Shown piece by piece: positions 16,897 to 25,700 of a stretch of 64,000 bases of DNA. A program made the position numbers and the translations under genes. The first letter of the stretch is position 1. Each line of letters opens with the position of its first letter. The stretch is from Lentzea guizhouensis (lineage in GTDB: Bacteria > Actinomycetota > Actinomycetes > Mycobacteriales > Pseudonocardiaceae). The stretch covers positions 1,116,001-1,180,000 of the forward strand of contig NZ_CP016793.1 of assembly GCF_001701025.1 (NCBI RefSeq), written 5' to 3'. Under the pieces are notes generated by a model. It ran no database searches, was not told where the DNA came from, and worked only from the letters and a program-made list of their open reading frames with translations.

Positions 16897-17346
16897 GTGA
16901 CCGACCCGTACGAGTACCTCGCCACGTTCGAGCAGCGCCTCACCCAGGCCCAGGACCAGGCCAACGCCATCCAGACGGCCTTCCGCGACTCCCGCACCGA
17001 AGCCCAAAGCCCCGACGGCTCGGTCATCATCACCGTCGGCTCCGGCGGCCGCATCGAGTCCCTGCAACTCACCCCGCGCGCCGACGACCTGGGCCACACC
17101 ACCCTGGCCCGCACCATCATGGACACCATCCGCCGCGCCCAGGTCGAAGCCGCCCGCAAGATCGAGACCACCCTCCAGCCCCTGCTCGGCGACGGCGAGG
17201 GCATGGCGTTCCTGCGCGAGCAGATCGACCAGGGCATCGCCGTGATCGACCCGGCAGGCACCGTCGAGCCCCCACCCGCACCCGGCCGCCCCGCTCCGCC
17301 GCGCGGCGATGACGACGACTTCGGCGGAAACTCGGTGCTGCGATGA
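16897..17346 (+). CDS. YbaB/EbfC-family nucleoid-associated protein
   Basis: A 149-residue protein with the YbaB/EbfC DNA-binding fold: an N-terminal helix (YLATFEQRLTQAQDQANAIQ), a central three-stranded sheet (VIITVGSGGRIESLQLTPRA) and a second helix (ARTIMDTIRRAQVEAARKIE). A Pro/Asp-rich tail (EPPPAPGRPAPPRGDDDD) follows. Housekeeping EbfC is encoded beside dnaX/recR. This version instead leads an operon with EspC- and WXG-like genes, a common actinobacterial context whose meaning is unknown. GTG 16897 starts the protein, and its stop overlaps the next gene by 4 nt (ATGA). Confidence 0.8.
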   Translation: MTDPYEYLATFEQRLTQAQDQANAIQTAFRDSRTEAQSPDGSVIITVGSGGRIESLQLTPRADDLGHTTLARTIMDTIRRAQVEAARKIETTLQPLLGDGEGMAFLREQIDQGIAVIDPAGTVEPPPAPGRPAPPRGDDDDFGGNSVLR

Positions 17347-17651
17347 CCGGCGCCTTCCGCACCCAGGCCGACGCCGTCGCCGCCCACGGCAAGATGCTCG
17401 TCGGCCAACTCTCCCCGTCCCTGCAGGAGGCCGCCTCAGCCTCCCAGGTGAGCCTTGGTCCGAACGTCATGGGCGAGCTCTGCCAGATGTGGTCGTTCAT
17501 CTTCAACGACGAGCTCGACGACGCCAAAGCCCTGCTCGCCTCCCTTCCCAAGGCCTTCGAGGCCACCGGCGACAGCCTCTGCTCGACCGCCGAGACCTAC
17601 CGGCAGGCGGACGACGGCAACCGGATCGCGTTGGACGGAGTGGACCGATGA
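17343..17651 (+). CDS. EspC/WXG100-like type VII substrate
   Basis: A 102-residue all-helical protein with the size and pattern of the actinobacterial EspC (ESX secretion substrate) and WXG100 families: helix 1 (FRTQADAVAAHGKMLVGQL), a turn containing MGELCQMWSFIFND, and helix 2 (AKALLASLPKAFEATGDSLC) ending in STAETYRQADDGNR. The closing Y-R-x-x-D is the usual end of this family. No WXG sequence is present, but G-E-L-C-Q-M-W occupies the loop region, as in EspC-like proteins. It overlaps its neighbours by 4 nt on both sides (ATGA), so it is probably made in fixed ratio with the YbaB-like and 432-residue proteins. Confidence 0.7.
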   Translation: MTGAFRTQADAVAAHGKMLVGQLSPSLQEAASASQVSLGPNVMGELCQMWSFIFNDELDDAKALLASLPKAFEATGDSLCSTAETYRQADDGNRIALDGVDR

Positions 17652-18946
17652 CGAACCCACTGATCAAGCAGAAGGAGAACGAGCAGAAGTACTACGCCGG
17701 CGCCGGCATGTTCGACTCGGCGGAAGACGTGATCAAGCCGTTCGCCGAGGGGAAAGCCGTCGACCCGGTCGCGCTCGGCATCGACTCGGCCGCCTTGGCG
17801 ATGGACGTGGCCGGATTCCTCACCGACCCGCTCGGCTCGCTGGCGTCGTCCGTGGTCGGGTGGATCATCGAGAACGTCGGCTTCGTCCGCGAGGCGTTCG
17901 ACAAGCTCATGGGCGACCCGCCCGCCATCGAGGCGGTCGGCACCACCTGGGAGAACATCTCGAAGCGCCTGGCCGACGAGGCGAAGCACTACGAGACGAA
18001 CGCGAAAACCCTCGAGGGTTGGACCGGGAACGCCGCCGACACGTACCGAACTCGCTGCACCAGTCTCGTCTCCGCACTTCAAGCCTCCTCCGCCGCCGCG
18101 GCATCGGCAGCGAACAAGGTCAAGGTCGCCGGCGCCGTCGTGGCCGCCACCCGAGCACTGATCCGCGACCTCCTCGCCGACCTCGCGGGCACCCTGCTCA
18201 TGTGGGGCATCCCAGCTGCGGCGTCGGCCGTTCCGACCGCGGGTGCCTCGATCGCGGCGTTCATCACCCGCGCGATCACAAAGGCCGTCGAGATCGGGAC
18301 CAAGATCGCCCGGTTCGTCGCCAAGCTGTTCAAGGCTCTGGAGAAGCTCGGTTCGTTGGCCAAACGGGCAGGAGCGGCCATGCGCAAACAGGCCGACGAG
18401 CTCTCGTCGCTGAGCAAGCAGATGCCGAACAGCCCGCACGGCAACCAGCGCGCGGCCGAGCTCGCCTCCGACTCCGCCACCAAGGTGTCCAGGGCCGACT
18501 CGCTGGACAACATCGGCGACAGCCTGTCGAACGCCGGCAAGCGCCTGCAGGACGGAGTCGACAGCGCGACGAACAAGGTCGACGACGTCGTGCAGCGCAC
18601 GAGCCAGAAGGTCGATGACTGGGCGGCGCGGGTGAAGGAGAACGGACCTGCGCGCAAGCAGAAGATCAAGGACTTCTACGACACGATGAACCAACCGCCC
18701 CTGACCACGAAGGAACGGAACATGGGTGACCCGAGCACCCAGATGGGCCGCGCCGCCGACCGCATCGACGCGCCGCTGAGCAAAGGCCTGCTGGATGGCC
18801 AGAACTGGGTGCGTGCCGTCGCCAGCCGCGACCTCCACCACCTCGTGCCGAACTGGGGTGACCTGGTCCACCCGGCGAAGGAACTCTCCAAGGAGCTGAA
18901 CAAGGCCGAGGGCGGAGGCCACAAGGACCAGGGAGCAGGCCGATGA
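17648..18946 (+). CDS. Large WXG-like helical protein, putative type VII effector
   Basis: A 432-residue, mainly helical protein. Residues 1-95 are unusual, with an amphipathic start and hydrophobic stretch (DPVALGIDSAALAMDVAGFL, SVVGWIIENVGFVREAF). Residues about 95-165 form a WXG100-like hairpin (TWENISKRLADEAKHYETNA, LEGWTGNAADTYRTR, with the W-T-G turn). Hydrophobic segments around 175-215 (LIRDLLADLAGTLLMWGIP) could insert in membranes. A long charged helical/coiled-coil region follows (VQRTSQKVDDWAARVKENGP). The C-terminus (LHHLVPNWGDLVHPAKELSK) has no recognisable toxin motif, and no immunity gene is obvious. It overlaps both neighbours by 4 nt. I infer a secreted or membrane-associated partner of the EspC-like protein. 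Confidence 0.6.
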   Translation: MTNPLIKQKENEQKYYAGAGMFDSAEDVIKPFAEGKAVDPVALGIDSAALAMDVAGFLTDPLGSLASSVVGWIIENVGFVREAFDKLMGDPPAIEAVGTTWENISKRLADEAKHYETNAKTLEGWTGNAADTYRTRCTSLVSALQASSAAAASAANKVKVAGAVVAATRALIRDLLADLAGTLLMWGIPAAASAVPTAGASIAAFITRAITKAVEIGTKIARFVAKLFKALEKLGSLAKRAGAAMRKQADELSSLSKQMPNSPHGNQRAAELASDSATKVSRADSLDNIGDSLSNAGKRLQDGVDSATNKVDDVVQRTSQKVDDWAARVKENGPARKQKIKDFYDTMNQPPLTTKERNMGDPSTQMGRAADRIDAPLSKGLLDGQNWVRAVASRDLHHLVPNWGDLVHPAKELSKELNKAEGGGHKDQGAGR

Positions 18947-19380
18947 CCACGCGGGTGATCACCACTGTGCTGCTCTGGCTGGCCATCTTCTACGGCGCGC
19001 AGGCCGCTTCACTCGCGTTCGACGGTGAGGCGTCCTCCGGCGGTGAGACCAAGGGCCACGCCCAGGACATCTCGTGCAAGCGCAACCCCTGGGCGTTCGG
19101 CCTGCTCTGGTCCTGCGACGCCACCATCGTCGCCAACGACGGCAAGCGCTACGCCTACCACCGCGACAACTCCATCCTGACCCCCGCCGACGTGGGCCGT
19201 CAGGTGCCGATGACCACGAACAGCGTCCGGTCGGGGAGGTCCTCGCAAGCGAGCACGGAGTGGGGCTTGGCCGAGCGCAGGGAACCGAACACCGCAGCCG
19301 CCGTGCTCTGCGCCATCGGGCTCCTGATCGTCGGCGTCATCATCACGTTCCGCCTGTTTCGCAAGAAGGCCGTGTCGTGA
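18943..19380 (+). CDS. Membrane protein with extracytoplasmic Cys-pair domain (DUF6346-like)
   Basis: A 145-residue protein with an N-terminal membrane helix (VITTVLLWLAIFYGAQAASL) and a C-terminal one (AAAVLCAIGLLIVGVIITF), which place about 85 residues outside the cell. The external domain contains ISCKRNPWAFGLLWSCDATI, with two cysteines 15 residues apart probably forming a disulphide, then YAYHRDNSILTPADVGRQVP. The next gene encodes the same pattern (Cys, Trp, WxC, S-x-x-T-x-x-D-x-GR), so the two are paralogues. It resembles the DUF6346 family seen in Pseudonocardiaceae. It overlaps both neighbours by 4 nt, so it belongs to the type VII-like cassette; function is unknown. Confidence 0.65.
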   Translation: MTTRVITTVLLWLAIFYGAQAASLAFDGEASSGGETKGHAQDISCKRNPWAFGLLWSCDATIVANDGKRYAYHRDNSILTPADVGRQVPMTTNSVRSGRSSQASTEWGLAERREPNTAAAVLCAIGLLIVGVIITFRLFRKKAVS

Positions 19381-20105
19381 AAGGACACCACCAACGCTGG
19401 CTCGCCCTGGCCTGGTCGGGCTCGTGCCTGGTCGGCGCAGCCTTCCTGCTGTTCTACTGGGAGGACTACGGCCCATGGCAGATCACGGCCGCAGTCGTCC
19501 TCATCGCCGCCGGCCTCGTCGGCACCGGCATCGCCTGGCAGAACAGCCGCTCGAAACGCACCTCCCCACGCGCCGAGATGCGCCGCCTCCGCGCCGACGC
19601 CCCGCGATACGTCGCCGCAGGCCTGCTCGCCCTCACCGCCGCCTACTTCACCCACGGCCTGCTGATCACCGCACGCGCCGACACCTGGCCCCGCGCTGTC
19701 GAAGGCACCGGCACCGCCACCTCCTGCGACCGCGACTGGCGCTACCTCACCGCCACCTGGCGCTGCACCGTCGACATCACCGGGAACACCGGCGAGCAGC
19801 TCACGCAGACGATGGCCCACTCGCAGTTCACCGACGCGGACCTCGGTCGCCCGAAGCCCGTCACGTTCACCGGTTCCGAGTGGGAGGCCGTGGACCAGCC
19901 TCGCGAACACCGGTTCGCCAAGGCGTTGCTGGCCCTGCTGCTGGCCGGCGGCACCGCACTCCTCGCCAAACCGCTCTACGACCTGTCACGCATCCGCGAC
20001 CTCGAGAACCCCGGCCTGCCGCCGCGTTTCCTGCGAGCCGGCGTGTCCGGCTCACCGGTGCACCGGTCGACGCCCGCTGGGATCCCGCACTCACACCGGC
20101 GATGA
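19377..20105 (+). CDS. Four-helix membrane protein, paralogue of preceding gene
   Basis: A 242-residue membrane protein starting at GTG 19377, which overlaps the preceding stop as GTGA. Hydrophobic helices lie at about residues 8-26, 36-51, 79-97 and 185-200. Between helices 3 and 4 the extracytoplasmic segment TSCDRDWRYLTATWRCTVDI followed by HSQFTDADLGRPKPV matches, position by position, the Cys-Trp-Trp-Cys and S-x-(L/F)-T-x-A-D-x-GR pattern of the protein encoded just upstream. The tail after LENPGLPPRF is cytosolic and basic. The stop overlaps a short ORF (ATGA). The role is unknown; the pair may form an envelope complex for the EspC/WXG-like proteins. Confidence 0.65.
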   Translation: MKGHHQRWLALAWSGSCLVGAAFLLFYWEDYGPWQITAAVVLIAAGLVGTGIAWQNSRSKRTSPRAEMRRLRADAPRYVAAGLLALTAAYFTHGLLITARADTWPRAVEGTGTATSCDRDWRYLTATWRCTVDITGNTGEQLTQTMAHSQFTDADLGRPKPVTFTGSEWEAVDQPREHRFAKALLALLLAGGTALLAKPLYDLSRIRDLENPGLPPRFLRAGVSGSPVHRSTPAGIPHSHRR

Positions 20106-20173
20106 CGCACACCGGCCACTGTGTGGAGGAGGAACCGGTGCTGGACGACCTCCTCGACGACCTGTCGGCCTGA
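20102..20173 (+). CDS. 23-codon ORF at end of the type VII-like operon
   Basis: An ATGA overlap with the preceding gene opens a frame of 23 codons (THTGHCVEEEPVLDDLLDDL core) ending at TGA 20173. The peptide is very acidic, with one His-Gly-His-Cys segment near its start. The retained 4-nt overlap, the same architecture as the five preceding junctions, is the only argument that it is translated. It could be a micropeptide, the truncated start of a lost gene, or chance. Confidence 0.3.
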   Translation: MTHTGHCVEEEPVLDDLLDDLSA

Positions 20174-20218
20174 TGGCGCCGGGCGGGGCACCCGAACGAG
20201 CGATAGACAACCGCTACG

Positions 20219-21637
20219 GTGGTGCAGGTGACGACGTTTCCGACGGTGCCCGCGGACCTGTTCCGCTTCACCACGGGGCCGAACGCGGAGCTGCACACGG
20301 CGGTTCTCCACGCGTTCGGCGAGGCGAACGAGCGCCTTGAGACCGCTCTCACCCTCGACGACGTCCACCACGAGCTGCGCAGGAACCACCGGCCGGTCAG
20401 CGACGAGGAGTTGAAGAGCGCCCTCAGGAGTCTGAGGCAGTGGGGGTTGGTCGACACCGTTCAGCACCACGCCACGCACTACACCTCTGCGGACGACTAT
20501 GAGCGGGAGAACCTCCGGCACGTCCTGACCAGGCGTGGTGAGGCGGCGACGGCGGCCGCCAGGTACGCGCGGAAGATCATCGGCAGCACCGGCGTGCTCG
20601 AAGCCGCCCACCTCGACGCCATCGCGGACCGGCTTGAGGAGCTCCGCACGAGCGACGTCCGCACCTACGCGGCGCTTTTGGAGCTCGAGAGTCATCTCGA
20701 TGCCTTCCAGACCGGCGTCCAGCTGTTCCACGGTGAGCTGAAGCGCGTGCAAACGCAGGATGACGCGAAACGTGAGACCGTTGCTCACTTGCAGACCTTT
20801 GTAAGCGACCTCGACGCGCGCAAGGAACGTATTCGGCAGACGCTCGCGCTCATCGACGCAGAAGAAGTGCGCGAACGTGCGCTCAAGAGCGCCCATGTCC
20901 GCGATGAGCTGCAGTGGCTGCAACAGCGCAAAGACGCCTGGGCGATGCTCACGGCGTGGTTCGAAGAGCAACGGATCGACGAACTTGAGGACATCGCGCG
21001 CACGGTCATTGTCGAGCTGTTGCGCGCGCTCGACCGGATAAGCGAGCAACGGCGCAAGCCCACCAACACTGCCGCCGACTTCCGGGCGCTTGCCAGCTGG
21101 TTCGCGCGCACGAACAACGACGACGAGGCGCACGAGCTGTTCAACGCCGCGTTCGGATTGTGGCCGGCCAGGCATGCGCACCTGCAGCACGCGGACGGCG
21201 AGCTGATCCCTAGTGCCGAGCCGTGGCACAACACGCCGGCGGTGCCCGTGTCGCCGCAGCTGCGCAGAACCGGCAAACAGGAGCACATCGGCGCGACCGG
21301 CAAGGTGCGGGACGTGGAGCAGATCCGCCGGGCGCGCAAGGAGCAGGCGCAGCGCGAGCGGCACGAGCTGGAGCTCGCGTGGCAGCAGTTGCAGACCGAC
21401 GGGCCCATCAGGATCTCCAGCTTGCAGGAGCTCGACCACGACGCGTTCGACCGGTTGCTCGACCTCGTGGGCAGGGCGCTCGCGGCGTTGCCGGACAGCA
21501 CCGGGACCCGTGCGGCCTCCACTAGTGACGGGCGGGTGCACATCAGGCTACGCAACGCGCGCGGGTGGGCGAAGATCACCACGCAGCGGGGTACGTTGAG
21601 CGGTCCGGACTACGTGATCGAAGTGCAGCGCCGATGA
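20219..21637 (+). CDS. jetA: Wadjet type II JetA (DUF2397/TIGR02677)
   Basis: A 472-residue protein of the TIGR02677/DUF2397 family, JetA of type II Wadjet systems, where it is the kleisin-like bridging subunit of an SMC-type complex that recognises and removes small circular DNA. The N-terminal winged-helix region (LFRFTTGPNAELHTAVLHAF, TLDDVHHELRRNHRPVSDEE) and the long helical middle (LDAFQTGVQLFHGELKRVQT) match the family, and the length is normal. GTG 20219 is the first possible start; GTG 20228 (three codons later) has GGTGG 5 nt upstream and is equally plausible. Stop and next start overlap as ATGA, so jetA and jetB are translationally coupled. Confidence 0.85.
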   Translation: MVQVTTFPTVPADLFRFTTGPNAELHTAVLHAFGEANERLETALTLDDVHHELRRNHRPVSDEELKSALRSLRQWGLVDTVQHHATHYTSADDYERENLRHVLTRRGEAATAAARYARKIIGSTGVLEAAHLDAIADRLEELRTSDVRTYAALLELESHLDAFQTGVQLFHGELKRVQTQDDAKRETVAHLQTFVSDLDARKERIRQTLALIDAEEVRERALKSAHVRDELQWLQQRKDAWAMLTAWFEEQRIDELEDIARTVIVELLRALDRISEQRRKPTNTAADFRALASWFARTNNDDEAHELFNAAFGLWPARHAHLQHADGELIPSAEPWHNTPAVPVSPQLRRTGKQEHIGATGKVRDVEQIRRARKEQAQRERHELELAWQQLQTDGPIRISSLQELDHDAFDRLLDLVGRALAALPDSTGTRAASTSDGRVHIRLRNARGWAKITTQRGTLSGPDYVIEVQRR

Positions 21638-22788
21638 GCAGGACGGGTAACCAGCTCGCGCGGTTGGAGAGCGAGGAGGTGGCGCGTGGCATCAGGATGC
21701 TGCTCGCGAGCCCGTTGCTGACCGCCGAGCGCGAGCCCGATGGCTTTGACCTGGTGCGACGTCGCCGCGAGCCGATCACCAAGTGGTTCGACTTCTACTG
21801 CGGCTGGCGGCTGCACGTCGAGCCGCGCGCCGGGTACGCGCGGCTCACCAAGACCACGGACCGGCCCGATCCCACCCGGCCTGCCCGCCGGGCGCGGTCG
21901 GGAGGGGCGCCGTTCGACCGGCGCCGTTACACGCTGTTGTGCGTGGTGTGCGCGGAGCTGCTGGCCGGGCCGGCGACCACGATCGGTCTGCTCGCGGACC
22001 GTGTCCGGCAGACGACGACGGTGGAAGGCATGCCGCCGTTCGACCCCTCGCGCCGTGACGAACGGTCGGCGTTCGTCGACGTCCTGCTGTTCCTGCAGCA
22101 TCACGGCGCCGTCAAGCCCGTCGACGGCACGACGGAGAGCTTCCTCGACCACCCCGACGCCAAGGTGCTGTACCGGGTCGACGCCACGCTCGTCACCCGG
22201 CTGCTCGCCGTACCGACCGCGCCGTCCACAGTGGACGACGTCGGGAGCCTCACCCGCGAGAACCGGTACGACGACAGCTCGACCGCCCAGCGCAACCTGT
22301 GGACCAGGCACTCCGTGCTGCGCAGACTGGTCGACGACCCGGTGGTCTACCGCGACGAGCTGACCGACGACCAACGGGCGTTCCTCGCCTCTCCCAGCGG
22401 CCGCAAGCTCGTCCACACCGCCGTCGGCATCGCCGGCTGCACGCTGGAGGAGCGCGCCGAGGGGTTCGTGCTGGTCGACGCCGACGCGATCGCGACGGAC
22501 ACGCGGTTCCCCGACGACGACAGCCACGCCAAGGTCGCCGCGCTGATCCTGCTCGACCGGCTCGGGCACGGCGACGCGAGCGAGGACGACCTGGTCGCGG
22601 AGACCGACCAGCTGCTGACCCGGTTTCCCAACTGGGCCAAGGCATACCGTTCGGACGGCGGGGCCGCCCGGCTCGCCGACGACGGGCTCGCACTGCTGCG
22701 CGCGTTCGGGCTGGCCCGCGTGGACGACGGCAACGTGAGCAGGCTGCCGGCGGCAGCCAGGTACGCGGTCGAGGAGCTGCATGACTGA
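21634..22788 (+). CDS. jetB: Wadjet type II JetB (DUF2398/TIGR02678)
   Basis: A 384-residue member of TIGR02678/DUF2398, JetB of type II Wadjet and functionally like the KITE subunit MukE. Landmarks are the N-terminal RLESEEVARGIRMLLASPLL, LVRRRREPITKWFDFYCGWR and DRRRYTLLCVVCAELLAGPA; the central LWTRHSVLRRLVDDPVVYRD; and the C-terminal winged-helix segment VAETDQLLTRFPNWAKAYRS. The protein appears complete. The ATG lies in a 4-nt overlap with jetA, and the 3' end overlaps jetC by 8 nt. Confidence 0.85.
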   Translation: MSRTGNQLARLESEEVARGIRMLLASPLLTAEREPDGFDLVRRRREPITKWFDFYCGWRLHVEPRAGYARLTKTTDRPDPTRPARRARSGGAPFDRRRYTLLCVVCAELLAGPATTIGLLADRVRQTTTVEGMPPFDPSRRDERSAFVDVLLFLQHHGAVKPVDGTTESFLDHPDAKVLYRVDATLVTRLLAVPTAPSTVDDVGSLTRENRYDDSSTAQRNLWTRHSVLRRLVDDPVVYRDELTDDQRAFLASPSGRKLVHTAVGIAGCTLEERAEGFVLVDADAIATDTRFPDDDSHAKVAALILLDRLGHGDASEDDLVAETDQLLTRFPNWAKAYRSDGGAARLADDGLALLRAFGLARVDDGNVSRLPAAARYAVEELHD

Positions 22789-25700
22789 CCGGTGGCAACC
22801 CAGCCGCGCCGGCATCATCAACGTCTGGCGCTACTACGACGAGATCTTCACCTTCCACGAGGGCCGGCTGCTGCTCAGAGGCCCGAACGGCACCGGCAAG
22901 TCGAAGGCGCTCGAACTGCTGTTGCCGTACCTCTTCGACGCGAACCTGCGCCCGCACCGCCTGTCGACGTTCGGCAGCGCGGACCGCACCATGCACTGGA
23001 ACCTCATGGGCGAGGGCGTGCACGGCAGCACGCGCGTGGGTTACGTGTGGCTGGAGTTCCAGCAGGGCGAACGCTGGTTCACCTGTGGCGCAAGGCTTCA
23101 GGCGACCACGAACACCAACAACGTCACCACGCACTACTTCACCACCGACCAACGCGTCGGTGACCTCGCGCTGGTCAACGAGGCCGGCAGGCCGCTGACG
23201 AGCTCCGACCTCGCGACCGCGATCGGCGACCACGGCGCCGTGCACCCGTCTCCTGCCGAATACCGCGACACGGTCCGTACGACGTTGTTCCCCGGAGTGA
23301 GCGAACAGCGCTACGACTCGTTGATCACCGCGCTGCTGCAGCTGCGCACGCCGAAGCTGTCCGAGCGGCTCGACCCGAGCGTGCTGTCGACGTTGCTGTC
23401 CAAGGCACTTCCGCCGTTGGACGCCGCGGAGCTCGGTGAGATCGCCGAGGGTTTCGAGCTGCTGGACGGGCAACGCGAGGAGCTGCGGCGGCTCGACGAG
23501 GAGATCGCCACCGCCGAAGTCCTCGCTTCGCGCCAACGCACCTATGCCCAGCGCGTGCTGCGTGCGGCGGCCACGGCGTTGTCGACCGCCGAAGCCGAAC
23601 TGGCCGAACGGACCCGTGCCGCCGAGGAGAGCGAGCAGCGCTACGAGCAGCAGGTCGTCTTCGTCGAGCAGAACGCGGACCAGCTCGCCGCGCTGATCGC
23701 CGAGGTGAGCGGCGTCGAGGCCGAGATCACCGGCATCACCGAGCTGCCCGGCTACCAGAAGGGCAAGCAGGTCGACCGGCTGCGGCGCCAGCTCGACACC
23801 GCGAGCTCCTGGGCCACCGACGCCGCCGCGCACGCCGAGAAGCTGCGCGTCGGTGCCGCCGAGGACGCCGAACTGGCCGCCGCGGCCATGTCCACGGCCG
23901 CCGACCGGGCCGAGCACGTCCGCAAGTCCGCCACCGAGGCCGGGCACGCCGCCGAACGCGCCGGGATGCCGTCGGTGTTCGCCGAGCTCGAACGCGGCAG
24001 CGACGTGCGCGTGCAACGGCAGCTGCTCGACGCCGCCGTCGACGCCAGGACCGCCCAGGTCGCCGACGTCCGCCGGGTGCTCCTCGCCCACGAGCAGGCC
24101 GTGCAGCTGCAGAAGGCCGCGCAGCAGCGGTTGGAGGAGACGCGCGAGGAGCTGGCACAGGCCGAGCAGGCGGAGGCGCAGGCACAACGAGCTCATGAGC
24201 AAGCGTTTGCGCGCTTCGCCGAGGAGTTCGCGACGTGGGCCCGTGGCTGCACCGAACTGACGCTGGCCGATCCCACGGAGATCGTGCCTGCCACGGTCGT
24301 CGAAGCCGCCGCGCTCGCCCGTGAGGAGTTCAGCCGCGCCGAAGCGACGTTGCACGAAAACCGCAACGCGCTGAACCGTCAACTCTCGCAGTACAACGCC
24401 ATCCGCGAGAAGCTGGCCAATCAGGTCGATGTGCCCCCTCCGGCTCCATACACACGCGACGTCGACCACCGCACCACCGCTGCGGGCACCCCGCTGTGGC
24501 GGCTCGTCGAGTTCTACCCCGACGTGCCGATCCCGGTCCGCGCGGCTGTCGAGGCGGCGCTGGAGGCGTCCGGTCTGCTCGACGCCTGGCTCACGCCGCT
24601 CAACTCGTTCGGCCTGGTCGACGAGGACCGCTTCGCCGAACCGCTGCTCGCCGCCCCCGCGCCCGGCCGCACCCTGCTCGACGTCCTGACCAGCGAGGAC
24701 GAGCGGGCCCGGCGGCTGCTCGAAGGCATCGCGTTCGGCGAGACGGCGACCGGTCACACCGCGGCGATCGGCGCCGACGGCACGTGGCGGCTGGCCACCG
24801 TGCACGGCCGCTGGACCAAGCCGGAGCCCGCCTACATCGGTTCGGCCGCGAGGGAACGGGGCCGCGCGCGCCGCATCGCCGAGCTCACCGCGTCGATCGA
24901 GGAGCTGGCCACCGACCTGGCCGGCCTGGACGCCGCGCTGTCGTTGCTCGCCGTCCGCCGCGCGACCCTGGCCGGCGAGCTCGCCCGCCAGCCCAGCCAC
25001 GACCGCTCGAACTGGCCGAGGAGCAGCGCACCAGGCACAGCTGCGTTGTGCCGCGAGGCAGGACGCCGTCGCCGCGCCGGGACCCGGTGCTCCGACGCCG
25101 ACCTCGCGGTCACCCAGGCCCTGCGCGGTGACCGCGCTGGCCACGACTGCCCACCACCGAGCAGGGCCTCGACGCCGTGCTGGCCGCGGTGTCGGCCTTC
25201 CGCACCACCGGCCAGCGCTGGCTGGACGACCGCCTCGACGCCGCGACCGCCGAAGCGCTGGCCGCCGCCGCCGTGGCACGCGCCGCCACCAGCAGCGAAC
25301 TGGCCGACGAGGCTTCGGAGTCGGCGAGCACCCAGCAGCAGGAGGCCGAGGGCCTCGCGATCGTCCTGGAGACCGTCGAACGCTCCTCCGGCGCCGAGTA
25401 CCGCGAGCTCGACGAGCGCCTCGTCTCGTTGCGCGCGCAGTCCCGCTCGCTGCTCGACTCCCAGGACACGTTGCGGCACAAGCAAACCTCACTGGCGCGC
25501 GTGCTCGGCACGTGGGAGGAACGCCGCAAGACCGACAGCGCCCGCGCCTTCGAGGCCACCACCGTCCGCGACGCCGCCCGCGCCCGCTTCGACCACCTCG
25601 CCGGCAGCCACCTCCCGGCGGACGCCCTCGTCTCCACGACGGACGCTTCAGCGCTGGTCGAGGAGCTCGCCGACGTCCCGTTCGAACAACGCCTGATCCG

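Noticed and set aside
20102..20173. Ribosomally made peptide precursor (RiPP)
   Set aside because: No modification enzyme, transporter or protease gene is adjacent; only the overlap supports translation, so it is listed as a low-confidence ORF.
22250..25492. Long open frame antisense to jetB/jetC (about 1,080 codons)
   Set aside because: Low-complexity Arg/Gly/Val composition and no recognisable motif; the plus strand carries clear Wadjet genes.
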